From a bacterium (lineage in GTDB: Bacteria; Hinthialibacterota; Hinthialibacteria; OLB16), in contig JAJVIK010000008.1 in assembly GCA_022072055.1 (NCBI GenBank), positions 124,001 through 188,000 on the forward strand: a stretch of 64,000 nt of DNA, in the 5' to 3' direction. This document shows, piece after piece, positions 42,051 to 51,777 of the stretch. The translations under genes and the position numbers were made by a program. Each line of letters begins with the position of its first letter. Position 1 is the stretch's first letter. The notes beneath the pieces were generated by a model. The model was given only the letters and a program-made list of their open reading frames with translations. It did no database searches and was not told the origin of the DNA.

Positions 42051-42914
42051 ATGTCGCTTGATCCTCAGACCTCCCAACTCATCCGTCTCGCCCTGGAGGA
42101 GGACCATGCCTTTCAGGATGTTTCCACCCTCTGGACCATCCCTGAAGCCCACCGAGCCAAAGCGCTCTTGATCCCCCGCGCGGAGGGGGTTCTGTGCGGG
42201 GGGCCGTTGTTCGCGGAGGCTTTTCGACTGCTGGATCCATCCCTTGTGGTGAATGTGTTTATCGAGGATGGGGGGACCTTGGCCCCGAATGTCCCGGTGG
42301 CGGAGGTGGTTGGAGCCGCGCGAGGGATTCTGTCGGCGGAGCGTGTGGCGCTGAATTTGGTGGGGAGGTTTTCAGGGATCGCCACGCTCACCCGCAGGTA
42401 TGTCGAGGCGGTGGCTGGGACCGGAGCGAGGATCTGCGACACCCGCAAGACCACACCGCTCTGGCGCGGATGGGAGAAGATCGCGGTCCGGATGGGTGGG
42501 GGGACCAATCACCGGGCGAATTTGGAGGAGATGGTCCTGCTCAAGGACAACCATGTGGCGCTGGCCGGAGGGGCGGGAAAGTCGCTGCTCGCGGTCAAGG
42601 AGCGGAACTCGCGTGGAATTCCGGTGGAGATCGAGGTGGACACGCTGGAGCAGCTTCGAGAGGCGCTCGAAATTGGGGTGGAGCGCGTTCTGCTGGACAA
42701 CATGAGTTTTGAGCAATTGCGCAAGGCGGTGGGGATGACAGCCGGGCGTGCGATTCTGGAGGCTTCTGGGGGGGTCACCTTGGAGACAGTCCGCGCTATC
42801 GCGGAGACCGGGGTGGACCTGATCTCCATCGGCGCGCTGACCCATTCGGCCCCGGCGTTTGATTTCTCGCTGGAGGTGGGTGGGATGAGGTTGGCGCGAG
42901 GGAAGATCCTCTAG
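42051..42914 (+). CDS. nadC: Nicotinate-nucleotide pyrophosphorylase (carboxylating)
   Basis: The 287-residue protein shows the quinolinate phosphoribosyltransferase series: 'AERVALNLVGRFSGIAT', 'DTRKTTP', 'GGGTNHR', 'LLKDNHV', 'VEIEVDTLEQLREAL', 'LLDNM', 'EASGGV' and 'ISIGALTHSAPAFDFSLE'. These bind quinolinate and PRPP, and the enzyme makes nicotinate mononucleotide with release of CO2 in de novo NAD synthesis. The length is normal. NadA and NadB are not in the window. It begins 27 bases after the Nudix stop. Confidence 0.95.
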   Translation: MSLDPQTSQLIRLALEEDHAFQDVSTLWTIPEAHRAKALLIPRAEGVLCGGPLFAEAFRLLDPSLVVNVFIEDGGTLAPNVPVAEVVGAARGILSAERVALNLVGRFSGIATLTRRYVEAVAGTGARICDTRKTTPLWRGWEKIAVRMGGGTNHRANLEEMVLLKDNHVALAGGAGKSLLAVKERNSRGIPVEIEVDTLEQLREALEIGVERVLLDNMSFEQLRKAVGMTAGRAILEASGGVTLETVRAIAETGVDLISIGALTHSAPAFDFSLEVGGMRLARGKIL

Positions 42915-43066
42915 GGAGCACCCCATGCAAGCCGGGAAAGGGTGGGCTCGCGGTTTCACGGCAGCCGCCCATCCCCCGGAGCTGGACCCTTTCGACTTGT
43001 CCTTGCCTTGTCTCCCTCCTCCCCCTGCCGCAATATGCCTCGAATCCGCACCGTATCAGTCACCCA

Positions 43067-43771
43067 ATGAAATCCCAAGATCCAGAAGTCCCTGTTCCGT
43101 CCTCGTGGCCCGGCGTTCGTCCGGTTCGCCTCCTTCACCCGGCCCGAAGCCAGAGCCAAGCGGACATCTGGCTGGTGGATTGGGATGGGCGGCGCTGTGT
43201 CCTGCGGGATTTCAGCGGCCCGCGGGTCTGGTATTTCAGGCTTTTGTGTTTGTGGGGAGTGCGCCGAGAAATCGAGGCCCATAGACGGCTCGATGGAATC
43301 GAGGGGATTCCCCGTCTCCTGCACGTCCTCGGATCGAAGGCGTATCTGATCGAGTACATCGAGGGGGAACCGATCCATCCGCGCCTCCATAGACCGGGTC
43401 CGGAGTTCTTTTCAGCGGTTGAAGGGATCGTGGGGCAAATGCACGCGCGCGGGGTGGCGCATGGCGACTTGCGCAACCGGAATATCCTGATCGGTGCGGA
43501 CGGTAACCCTTATCTCATCGATTTCACAACCGCCTGGTGGGCCGCCAGTTGGTGGCGAAGGCCGCTCTTCCGGTTCCTCCAATCCCTGGACCGAAGGCGC
43601 CTTGCGGTGACCAAGGCGCGTTTTCTTCCGGAGGCGTTGGGGCATGAGGAGATCGAGCTCCTCGGCCGCAAACCCTGGTATCTGCGACTCGGCTGGTTTT
43701 ACCGCCAGCGCATCTACCCTCGTCTTGTCAAGCGCGAGCCCTTGAGGAAACGCGGCAAGCCGTTGACTTGA
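43067..43771 (+). CDS. RIO/LPS-kinase-like small protein kinase
   Basis: The 234-residue protein has a short kinase fold: an ATP-binding region 'ADIWLVDWDGRRCVLRDF', 'REIEAHRRLDGIEGIPRLLH', a hinge 'KAYLIEYIEGEPI', the catalytic loop 'HGDLRNRNIL' and the metal motif 'YLIDFTTA' (DFG equivalent). The form HGDxxxxN with IDF is typical of RIO1, Bud32 or lipopolysaccharide-core kinases rather than Hanks-type Ser/Thr kinases. The basic C-terminal tail (residues 200-234) could contact membrane or nucleic acid. The substrate is unknown. The stop lies 30 bases before the DUF58 start. Confidence 0.8.
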   Translation: MKSQDPEVPVPSSWPGVRPVRLLHPARSQSQADIWLVDWDGRRCVLRDFSGPRVWYFRLLCLWGVRREIEAHRRLDGIEGIPRLLHVLGSKAYLIEYIEGEPIHPRLHRPGPEFFSAVEGIVGQMHARGVAHGDLRNRNILIGADGNPYLIDFTTAWWAASWWRRPLFRFLQSLDRRRLAVTKARFLPEALGHEEIELLGRKPWYLRLGWFYRQRIYPRLVKREPLRKRGKPLT

Positions 43772-43800
43772 CTCTTTCCACACCTATACTCACCGCTGTC

Positions 43801-44760
43801 ATGGCCGCGCCTGTTGATAACCGCCAACCCGCCTCCCGGTGGTTGGACCCACAGGTGGTGTCCGCGCTGGAGTCGCTGGAATTCCTCGCCACTCAGGTGG
43901 TCGAGGGGTTTATCACCGGTCTCCACACCAGTCCGTATCATGGCTACAACCAGGAATTCGCTGAGCATCGCGCCTACCAGAGCGGCGATGAGTTGCGGTA
44001 TGTGGATTGGAAGCTTTACGGCCGCACGGACCGCTTCTTTGTGAAGCAGTTCGAGGCCGACACCAACCTCCGCGCAACCCTGGTGCTGGATGCCAGCGGG
44101 TCGATGGATTTCTGCGGGGAAGATACGCCGCATTCCGAGGGGGCGCGGCCGAAAGCGCGCGCCGGGTTGACCAAATTGGATTACGGGCGCCGAGTGGCGG
44201 CCTGTCTCGCGTACCTGCTCATCCGTCAGCGGGACGCCACCGGGCTTGCGGTGATCGACCGTGGGGTTCGGGAGTACATCCCCGCGCGGGCCGCCCCCGG
44301 GCACATGCGGAACCTCATGGAGCTGCTTGATGGCGTGGAGCCGAGGGGGGACACCTCGCTCGCGGATGCGCTTTCGGCGCTAGCCGCGCAGCTTTCTCGG
44401 CGCGGGTTGATCGTGGTGATTTCGGATTTGATTGATGATCCGGAGCGAGTTCTCGACAGCCTCAAGCTGCTCCGCCACCGCAAGCACGAGGTGATTGTGT
44501 TTCACCTGATGGACCGCCAAGAGTGGGAGCTTGGCTATGAGGGCGGGATTCGGTTCCGCGACTTGGAGGGAGACGAAACCATCGATTCCGACCCGGTTAG
44601 GCTGCGTCAACCCTATCGCGAGGCGCTGGAGAAGACAGTCGAAACCTATCGAGAGGGGTGTTTGGAGCATCGCATCGGTTATGAATGGGTTCTGACCGAT
44701 ACGCCACTTGAGCGTTTACTACCGGCCTTTCTGGCCCGGCGACGGCCGGGGAGGGGCTGA
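43801..44760 (+). CDS. DUF58 protein with von Willebrand A-type fold
   Basis: I choose ATG 43801 (MAAPVDNRQP); a TTG at 43768 would add 11 residues overlapping the preceding gene. The 319-residue product has the DUF58 signature 'GDELRYVDWKLYGRTDRFFV' followed by 'KQFEADTNLRATLVLDASGS', containing a MIDAS motif DASGSMD (residues 97-103). DUF58 proteins usually sit with MoxR AAA ATPases and other VWA proteins and are thought to assist assembly of metal or envelope complexes. No moxR gene is adjacent here, which is somewhat unusual. There is no membrane segment. Confidence 0.9.
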   Translation: MAAPVDNRQPASRWLDPQVVSALESLEFLATQVVEGFITGLHTSPYHGYNQEFAEHRAYQSGDELRYVDWKLYGRTDRFFVKQFEADTNLRATLVLDASGSMDFCGEDTPHSEGARPKARAGLTKLDYGRRVAACLAYLLIRQRDATGLAVIDRGVREYIPARAAPGHMRNLMELLDGVEPRGDTSLADALSALAAQLSRRGLIVVISDLIDDPERVLDSLKLLRHRKHEVIVFHLMDRQEWELGYEGGIRFRDLEGDETIDSDPVRLRQPYREALEKTVETYREGCLEHRIGYEWVLTDTPLERLLPAFLARRRPGRG

Positions 44761-44822
44761 CTTTCGGACACGGGCTGTCCGAGGGTGAGAGGGTTCGACC
44801 CGTTGCAGGGGGTTTCTTGGGA

Positions 44823-45893
44823 ATGGTGTTTGACTTTGTGAGGAGTGGCGCGCCGGGGGCCTTTCTGTGGTTCGCCGTGTGCGTGGCCGCGCTTCCCAGC
44901 CATGCCGACAAGTTCCACCTCGCCGGGGGCGGAACAGTCGAGGGGGTCCTGATTCGGGATGACACCGCCACTGTCTCCTTCGAGATGGAGGGCGCGGGGA
45001 TCTGGACCCTTTCTCGCGAGACCCTGGTAAGCGTGGAGCGGGAAAGCGCCGGGGCTTACTGGTTGCGAGTCGGCGAGAAGCACGCCCGGGGCAACCGGAT
45101 CGAGCGCGCCCGGAACGCCTTTCTAAAGGCCGCCGAGGAATCCGACGCCCGTGACCGCGCCCAAACCCGCCTCAAGGACCTGGAACTGATCGAGAAGGAA
45201 TCCGGCGCGGTCTTGGAGTACCCGATCACGGTGGTCCCACGGGCCAAGATGTCCATCGCCGCCACCCAGCCGAAGGAAGAGGCCGTGGAGGTGATCCCCG
45301 AGCGTTCCGAAGCCAAAACCGAATCCGCGCCGGTCGCCAAGACCCCGGAGGCGGCGGAACCCACGCCGGCTGTGGAGAAGAGCACGCCGGCGACGGTCGC
45401 CAAGGTTTCCCCGAGAGCCAAGCCCACCGCGCTCCAGCGTTCGGGGAATTATTCGGAGTTGATCCGGAAGTATTCCCGCCAGTATGGAGTGGACCCGCTC
45501 CTCGTGCGCGCGATCATCGCGGTGGAGAGCGAGGGGAATCCGAGGGCCACCTCTTCCAGCGGAGCCCAGGGACTCATGCAGCTCATGCCCGACACCGCCG
45601 CGCGCGTGGGTGTGCGGAATCCCTATGACGCCGAGCAGAACATCCGCGGCGGGATCAAATACCTGAGCATGATGTTCGAGGAGTTCGCCCACCTGGATTG
45701 GGAGGAGCGGGTGACTCAGGCGGTGGCCGCCTATCACGCCGGTCCGAATCGGATCAAGGAGGTCGGCGATTACCGCCGCATCCCGGCCACGCTTCGGTAC
45801 ACCCAGAAAGTCGCCTCGGCGTATGAAAAACTGCGCCGTGACAAGACTCAGGAAGTCGCGCTTCTGAACAGTCTCCCACCCGCGCTTGACTGA
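44823..45893 (+). CDS. Secreted lytic transglycosylase (SLT domain)
   Basis: ATG 44823 (or TTG 44817) gives about 356 residues with a signal peptide (GAFLWFAVCVAALPSHA). A first segment (residues 28-120) is a small beta domain plus a helical segment. A Pro/Ala/Lys/Glu-rich spacer (residues 130-210) follows. The C-terminal SLT/goose-lysozyme-like domain contains the catalytic Glu in 'VRAIIAVESEGNPRATSSSG', then 'AQGLMQLMPDTAARVGV' and 'VAAYHAGPNRIKE'. It should cleave peptidoglycan in the periplasm to give 1,6-anhydromuramyl ends. It follows the DUF58 gene and precedes mtnB by eight bases. Confidence 0.9.
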   Translation: MVFDFVRSGAPGAFLWFAVCVAALPSHADKFHLAGGGTVEGVLIRDDTATVSFEMEGAGIWTLSRETLVSVERESAGAYWLRVGEKHARGNRIERARNAFLKAAEESDARDRAQTRLKDLELIEKESGAVLEYPITVVPRAKMSIAATQPKEEAVEVIPERSEAKTESAPVAKTPEAAEPTPAVEKSTPATVAKVSPRAKPTALQRSGNYSELIRKYSRQYGVDPLLVRAIIAVESEGNPRATSSSGAQGLMQLMPDTAARVGVRNPYDAEQNIRGGIKYLSMMFEEFAHLDWEERVTQAVAAYHAGPNRIKEVGDYRRIPATLRYTQKVASAYEKLRRDKTQEVALLNSLPPALD

Positions 45894-45901
45894 ATCCTTC
45901 G

Positions 45902-46558
45902 ATGACATCCGATTCGCCCATTGACGGGAAGGAGTTACTGACCGCCGGGAGGGCGCTGTGCGCCTGTGTGCGCGAGCTCAACGCCCAGGGTTGGTGCCAG
46001 GGGACCGGCGGCAATTTCAGCGTGGTGCTGCGGCGGGAGCCGCTGCGCCTGCTCATCACCCAGTCCGGGAAGAACAAACGTCACCTCGATCTTCCCGACC
46101 TGATGATGGTCGGTCCCGGCGGCAAGCCGGTGGAGGGACAGACCGGCAAGCCTTCCGCCGAGGCGCTGCTTCATTACGCCATTGTCCGTCTCACCGGTGC
46201 CGGTTCGGTGCTTCACACCCACTCGGTTTGGAACACCCTGCTCGGAGAGCGCTTCGAGGAGCGCGGCGGGTTCACCATCAGCGGGTACGAGATGCTCAAG
46301 GGGTTGGAGGGGGTTTCCACCCACGAGGCCAAGGTTTTTGTGCCGATTCTGCCCAATTCGCAGGACATGAACTATCTCTCGATCAAGCTCGAGGACCTGC
46401 TCACCGCGCAACCGGGGCTGCATGGAGTCCTCATCGCGGGGCATGGTCTCTACACCTGGGGCGATTCGGTGGCCCAAGCGCAGAGGCATGTGGAAATCCT
46501 CGAGTTCCTGTTCGAGCTGGTGGGGAGAAGGACTGAGTTCAAGCCGTTTACCCCGTAG
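45902..46558 (+). CDS. mtnB: Class II aldolase family protein, probable methylthioribulose-1-phosphate dehydratase
   Basis: The 218-residue protein has the zinc-binding class II aldolase/adducin fold. Key motifs are 'GWCQGTGGNFS', 'ITQSGKNK', 'GKPSAEALLH' (catalytic Glu), 'VLHTHSVWNTLL' (zinc-binding His pair) and 'GVLIAGHGLYTWG' (third His). The combination GTGGNFS with HTHSVWNTLL is typical of MtnB in the methionine salvage pathway, which dehydrates methylthioribulose 1-phosphate. Other mtn genes are not visible in the window, so a generic sugar-phosphate aldolase remains possible. The product is cytoplasmic, and the gene is the last of the plus-strand block. Confidence 0.8.
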   Translation: MTSDSPIDGKELLTAGRALCACVRELNAQGWCQGTGGNFSVVLRREPLRLLITQSGKNKRHLDLPDLMMVGPGGKPVEGQTGKPSAEALLHYAIVRLTGAGSVLHTHSVWNTLLGERFEERGGFTISGYEMLKGLEGVSTHEAKVFVPILPNSQDMNYLSIKLEDLLTAQPGLHGVLIAGHGLYTWGDSVAQAQRHVEILEFLFELVGRRTEFKPFTP

Positions 46559-46590
46559 GACAGGCGCCCCAACATCTCCGGTCTGCTCGT

Positions 46591-46701
46591 GTTGAACCTC
46601 GGAAGGATCGGAAGAATACGGAATGACACGGACGGGCCTCTCGTTGGACCGTTCGGTACTCCGCGTGTTTCCGTGAAATTCCAAGGCTTCCGTGGTTCAA
46701 C
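46591..46701. repeat. Fold-back repeat element between mtnB and groEL
   Basis: The ends GTTGAACCTCGGAAG (46591-46605) and CTTCCGTGGTTCAAC (46687-46701) are inverted copies with one mismatch in 15. Pairing continues inward with gaps (ACGGAA with TTCCGT; ACACGGA with TCCGTG). The 111-base element could form one long hairpin and looks like a non-coding fold-back (MITE- or REP-like) repeat. Confidence 0.6.
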
Positions 46702-46745
46702 AAGAACAAGAAACGAGGCCTTCACGACAAGAGGCAAGAAAAGAA

Positions 46746-46779
46746 CCCCCTCCGGGAGGCCATTCCCGGAGGGGGTTGT
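46746..46779 (-). terminator. Rho-independent terminator of groESL
   Basis: A perfect 14-base stem (AACCCCCTCCGGGA at 46746-46759 with TCCCGGAGGGGGTT at 46766-46779) has a six-base loop. On the minus strand it is followed by a CTTTTCTT-type T-rich run, so it most likely ends groEL. It may also stop plus-strand transcription from mtnB. Confidence 0.8.
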
Positions 46780-46812
46780 CGTTCTGACTATCGGAACCGC
46801 GGTGGCGGGCGA

Positions 46813-48471
<1,659 letters not shown>

Positions 48472-48505
48472 TTAAGGCGTGAATTCCCGAGGCTCCAACC
48501 CGGGA

Positions 48506-48802
48506 TTACTTGAGGATCGCGAGAACATCATCCTCGCGCAGGATGAGGTGCTCGACGCCGTCGAGTTTCACCTCGGTCCCGGCATATTTGCCGATCAGCA
48601 CTTTGTTTCCGACGGAGACCTCCATCGGGATTCGGGTGCCGTCGTCTTTCACCCGACCGGGTCCAACGGCGACCACTTCAGCCTGCTGGGGCTTTTCCTT
48701 GGCGGTGTCGGGGATATAGAGGCTACCGACTTTGGCCTCGTCCTCCTCGATGCGCCGGACCAGGATACGGTCGGCCAATGGTGTTACCTTCACCTTCGCC
48801 AT
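48506..48802 (-). CDS. groES: Co-chaperonin GroES (Cpn10)
   Basis: I start at ATG 48802 ([20 protein letters not shown]), with AAGGAG ten bases upstream; an in-frame GTG at 48814 would overlap that ribosome site. The 98-residue product has the mobile loop '[20 protein letters not shown]' and the conserved '[19 protein letters not shown]' and '[12 protein letters not shown]'. It forms the heptameric lid of GroEL. The 158 bases upstream to 48960 contain no inverted repeat matching CIRCE. Confidence 0.97.
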   Translation of the reverse strand: MAKVKVTPLADRILVRRIEEDEAKVGSLYIPDTAKEKPQQAEVVAVGPGRVKDDGTRIPMEVSVGNKVLIGKYAGTEVKLDGVEHLILREDDVLAILK

Positions 48803-49006
48803 CGCGCTTTGCACTCCTTTCTTCCATCTGTCAGGACAGGTTCATGGCAGTACCCATTTGAACGGGTCCGGAGAGGGAAGAGCATTTCCGGTGCCACGGG
48901 GTCCGCATGGCGTCGGTCAATGAGATAACCCAAGTGAAGTCAGCCGGTTAAGTCCGAGACGCGAGGATTGGAACGGGTGAAAACGCAGGGGAATAGGGGA
49001 ATCCGA

Positions 49007-49106
49007 GGGGGCCTTCGGCCCCCGACCGCGCCGTTTTGGCGCAGAGGGGGTGTGTCAGCTGGGGGGAACCTGAGTTCCCCCCTAACCCCTCCCACCAGGG
49101 GAGGGG
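49007..49106. other. Three GC-rich hairpins between flotillin and groES genes
   Basis: GGGGGCC/GGCCCCC (49007-49023), GGGGGGAAC/GTTCCCCCC (49061-49082) and CCCCTCCC/GGGAGGGG (49086-49106) form three perfect stems. They lie downstream of the flotillin stop on the minus strand and upstream of groES. Some may act as terminators, but no T tract follows; they may instead be intergenic palindromes. The rest of 48803-49136 shows no gene. Confidence 0.5.
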
Positions 49107-49136
49107 GATTTGTTGCAGGCGTATCGCTACAAGGCC

Positions 49137-50822
49137 CTAAATCCCCCCGCCCTCTGCCGGTGGGTTCGCCGGGGGCGCGCCACCCGAGGCCGCGTGCGGC
49201 GAGGAGGCATCCGTCCCGCGCACACGGATCAGCGATTCCGGTATCTCCACGCCGCCGATTTCCTTGAGCACCTGGAGCATCGGAGGGAGGGTCCCGGCCA
49301 GGTTGCTTAAGAACTTCGAGGTGCTGCCGGCGCCATCCGCGCCGCCGTTCTCCCACACAATCACCTTGTCGAACTTGATGTTCGAGATCGCCTGGGCCGA
49401 GGTCTTCGCCAAGGTGTCGAGTTGCTCCAGCAAGAGCAGTTGGAAGGCCGACTGCGGGTCGCCCACCGCCTGGACAATCTCGCCCAGGCCCTGCCCCTTC
49501 TTGGCGAGGATCTCATACTGCCCGCGCGCCTCGGCGGCGAGCTTGGCGAAGATCGCGGAAGCCTCGCCCTCGGCCTCGATGCGCATCTTCTCGGCGGCGG
49601 CTTCGGCCTCGACTATGGTCTGGGCCTTCTCGGCCTTGGCGGGGGCCTCCAGCTCGGCGCGGCGCTCGGCCTCGATCCGCTCCGCCTCGGCCAGAGCGGC
49701 CTTGGCCAACGCCTTGGCTTTGGCCTCAATCACCGCCGCCTTGGCCTCCTCCATGCGCGACTCGCCCAGCTGCAGCGCCTCCGCCTCCTTGAAGCGCAGG
49801 GTGGCGTTGGCGTTCGCAATCGCCGCCTTGGACTGATTCTCGCCCTCGATGGCGCGGGCGTTGGCCTCGGCCACCGACACGCGCATGTCGCGCTCGGCGG
49901 CTTTCACCTGAACATCCCGCTCGAAGGCAGCCTGCTGTTCGCCGACCGCCTGCTCCTTGGAGGCGTTGGCCACCGCGATGCGCATGTCCCTTTCCGAGAG
50001 ACGCACTTGGGTGTCGCGCTCAAATCCCGCGCGCTGTTCGCCGACCGCCTGCTCCTTCTGCATCTCGGCGACTCGAACCGCCTGCTCGCGCTGCGCATCG
50101 CGGACCCCGATCTCCCGATCCTTCCCGGCCAGCGCCACCGAAACCATCTTGTCGCGCTCGGCCTCGGCGACCCGAATCTCGCCCTTCTTCTGCTCCTCGG
50201 CGACATCGCCGCGAGCGCGCTGGATCGCCTCCGAGGCGGCCTTCTTGCCGATGGCCTCGATGTATCCGGACTCGTCGGTGATGTCCTTGATGTTCACGTT
50301 GATCAGCACCAGGCCGATCTTGCGCAGCTCCGGCTCCAGCGAATGCTGGATGCTGGCCAGGAATTTTTCCCGGTCGCGGTTGATGTCGTCGATCTTCATC
50401 GAGGCGATCACCTGACGGAGTTGCCCGAAGATGATGTCCTCGGCCTGCTTCTTGATGGCCACCGTGTCGAGTCCGAGCAGACGGATCGCGGCGTTCTGCA
50501 TGATCTGCGGCTCGGTTCCGATGGCCACGGTAAACACGCTGGGCACGCTGATCCGAATGTTCTCCATCGAGAGGGCGTCCTTGAGCGGGATCTCGATCTG
50601 GATCGGCTCAAGGTGGAGATAGGCGTAATCCTGGAGCAACGGCAGGACAAAGGCTGCGCCGCCGTGGATGCACTTGGCGCTGTCCCCTTTGCGGATCTTG
50701 CCGTAGATGACCAGGATCGCGTTGCTGGGGCAGCGCTTGTAGCGCTTGCCGAGCATCACCAGGAACATGAAGACGACCAGGGCCGCCAGCGCGACCCCCA
50801 TCACCAAGTAAGGATTACCCAT
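49137..50822 (-). CDS. Flotillin-family membrane scaffold protein
   Basis: The 561-residue protein has an N-terminal membrane helix (VMGVALAALVVFMFLVMLGK) and an SPFH/band-7 domain (residues 30-190; 'NAILVIYGKIRKGDSAKCIH', 'ALSMENIRISVPSVFTVAIG', 'LINVNIKDITDESGYIEAIG'). A long Ala/Glu-rich coiled-coil (about 200-450) and a Gly/Pro-rich tail follow. The coiled-coil includes an internal duplication, 'KEQAVGEQRAGFERDTQVRL' and 'KEQAVGEQQAAFERDVQVKA'. It corresponds to FloT/YuaG of Bacillus, which organises membrane microdomains, and it follows an NfeD/YuaF-type gene as in that operon. GGAGGG precedes the start. Confidence 0.93.
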   Translation of the reverse strand: MGNPYLVMGVALAALVVFMFLVMLGKRYKRCPSNAILVIYGKIRKGDSAKCIHGGAAFVLPLLQDYAYLHLEPIQIEIPLKDALSMENIRISVPSVFTVAIGTEPQIMQNAAIRLLGLDTVAIKKQAEDIIFGQLRQVIASMKIDDINRDREKFLASIQHSLEPELRKIGLVLINVNIKDITDESGYIEAIGKKAASEAIQRARGDVAEEQKKGEIRVAEAERDKMVSVALAGKDREIGVRDAQREQAVRVAEMQKEQAVGEQRAGFERDTQVRLSERDMRIAVANASKEQAVGEQQAAFERDVQVKAAERDMRVSVAEANARAIEGENQSKAAIANANATLRFKEAEALQLGESRMEEAKAAVIEAKAKALAKAALAEAERIEAERRAELEAPAKAEKAQTIVEAEAAAEKMRIEAEGEASAIFAKLAAEARGQYEILAKKGQGLGEIVQAVGDPQSAFQLLLLEQLDTLAKTSAQAISNIKFDKVIVWENGGADGAGSTSKFLSNLAGTLPPMLQVLKEIGGVEIPESLIRVRGTDASSPHAASGGAPPANPPAEGGGI

Positions 50823-50843
50823 GACTCATGCCCTCCACCCCAG

Positions 50844-50920
50844 CGTCATCCCCGCCAAATCGGGGATTCACGTCCGCCGGCTACGTCATCCATTGGATTC
50901 CCGCTTTCGCGGGACTGACG
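50844..50920. repeat. Paired REP-like palindromes between the NfeD and flotillin genes
   Basis: Two adjacent palindromes begin with CGTCATCC: the first (50844-50872) has CCCCG/CGGGG around a short loop, and the second (50884-50920) has CCCGC/GCGGG and terminal CGTCA/TGACG. They match the widespread 'TTCCCGCTTTCGCGGGA' type of dispersed repeat. They fill nearly all of the 100-base gap between the two genes. Confidence 0.75.
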
Positions 50921-50922
50921 AA

Positions 50923-51540
50923 CTAAACCACCCGCTCCACCTCGACCGTGTTCGGACCGACGATGTCCACCACCTCGATTTGGGTCCCGGTGGGGAGCGG
51001 GTCGCCGCCGGTCACCGCCTCGTACTCCATGGTTCGGTTTTGCACGGTGACAGTCACCTTGCCGGGACCTTGCTTCTCGCCGGGGATGGTGAGGTAAACC
51101 ACCCCCTGCGCGCCAAGCGCGGAGCCCATGCTGACAGTTCCCTCGGAACGGAGGTTGAGCAGCAGACGCATCAGCCAGGCCACAAGGACCATGGCGAGCA
51201 CCCCCGCGAGAGCCGCGACCAGGAAGGTGGGGTAGGGACCGGAACCGGCCTCGCGCGCGGCCAGACCGCCGAGCCCGAAGAAGGCGAACAGCGCGGCCAG
51301 CGCGCGGAAGGAGAGCATCTCGAAGGCCCAGAAGGATTCCGAGGAGGCTTCGAGGTAATCCTCGCCGGTCTCGGTGTCGTCCGGCATCCCCGAGGACACA
51401 TCCATGTGCCCCGAGTCGAAATCGATATGCCCGGCGCCGTCATGATCCCCGAACCCATCCCCACCGAAGAGGGTGAGGGCGAGCTGAGTGAGCAGCACCA
51501 CGGAGCCCGCGACCGCGCAAATGGTATAGGCGAGGTCCAT
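50923..51540 (-). CDS. NfeD-like membrane protein (YuaF-type)
   Basis: The 205-residue protein has an N-terminal helix (AYTICAVAGSVVLLTQLALT), an acidic His/Asp/Ser-rich stretch (residues 30-65), two further helices (FRALAALFAFFGLGGLAARE; TFLVAALAGVLAMVLVAWLM) and a C-terminal OB-fold domain (residues 130-205; 'GSALGAQGVVYLTIPGEKQG', 'DPLPTGTQIEVVDIVGPNTV'). This is the short NfeD type lacking a protease domain, the usual partner of flotillin. It begins after GAGGGGG and precedes the flotillin gene. Confidence 0.88.
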   Translation of the reverse strand: MDLAYTICAVAGSVVLLTQLALTLFGGDGFGDHDGAGHIDFDSGHMDVSSGMPDDTETGEDYLEASSESFWAFEMLSFRALAALFAFFGLGGLAAREAGSGPYPTFLVAALAGVLAMVLVAWLMRLLLNLRSEGTVSMGSALGAQGVVYLTIPGEKQGPGKVTVTVQNRTMEYEAVTGGDPLPTGTQIEVVDIVGPNTVEVERVV

Positions 51541-51777
51541 GTCGGATACCCCCTCGTGCGAGACTTGCCTATTCCCAAAACCTCCAAGGAAGGAGGCTCG
51601 ATAAGGGTAGAACTACGGGACTGGGCTGTCAATCTTCCGAAAGGGCTTTGTTCCGGGGGCAAGGGAAGGTCACAAGCCGGTCCTGGTGTGGTAGGGTATA
51701 TGGGTGTTTGGGGCTACGGTGGCCGCTCGGACCGCCCACAACCATCCTTCATTTCGCCGGCAGGGAGGAGCCATCCC

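Noticed and set aside
48803-48960. CIRCE operator upstream of groES
   Set aside because: Neither TTAGCACTC nor GAGTGCTAA occurs; the only GCACTC-like string is part of the groES ribosome-site region.
49422-50918. 498-codon plus-strand open frame over the flotillin gene
   Set aside because: It is a mirror of the Ala/Glu-rich coiled-coil; its Leu/Gly/His repeats simply reflect the complement.
50821-51777. N-terminal extension of the peroxidase frame by about 319 codons
   Set aside because: This part is antisense to the NfeD gene and palindromes. A ribosome site and signal anchor mark ATG 51778 as the start.
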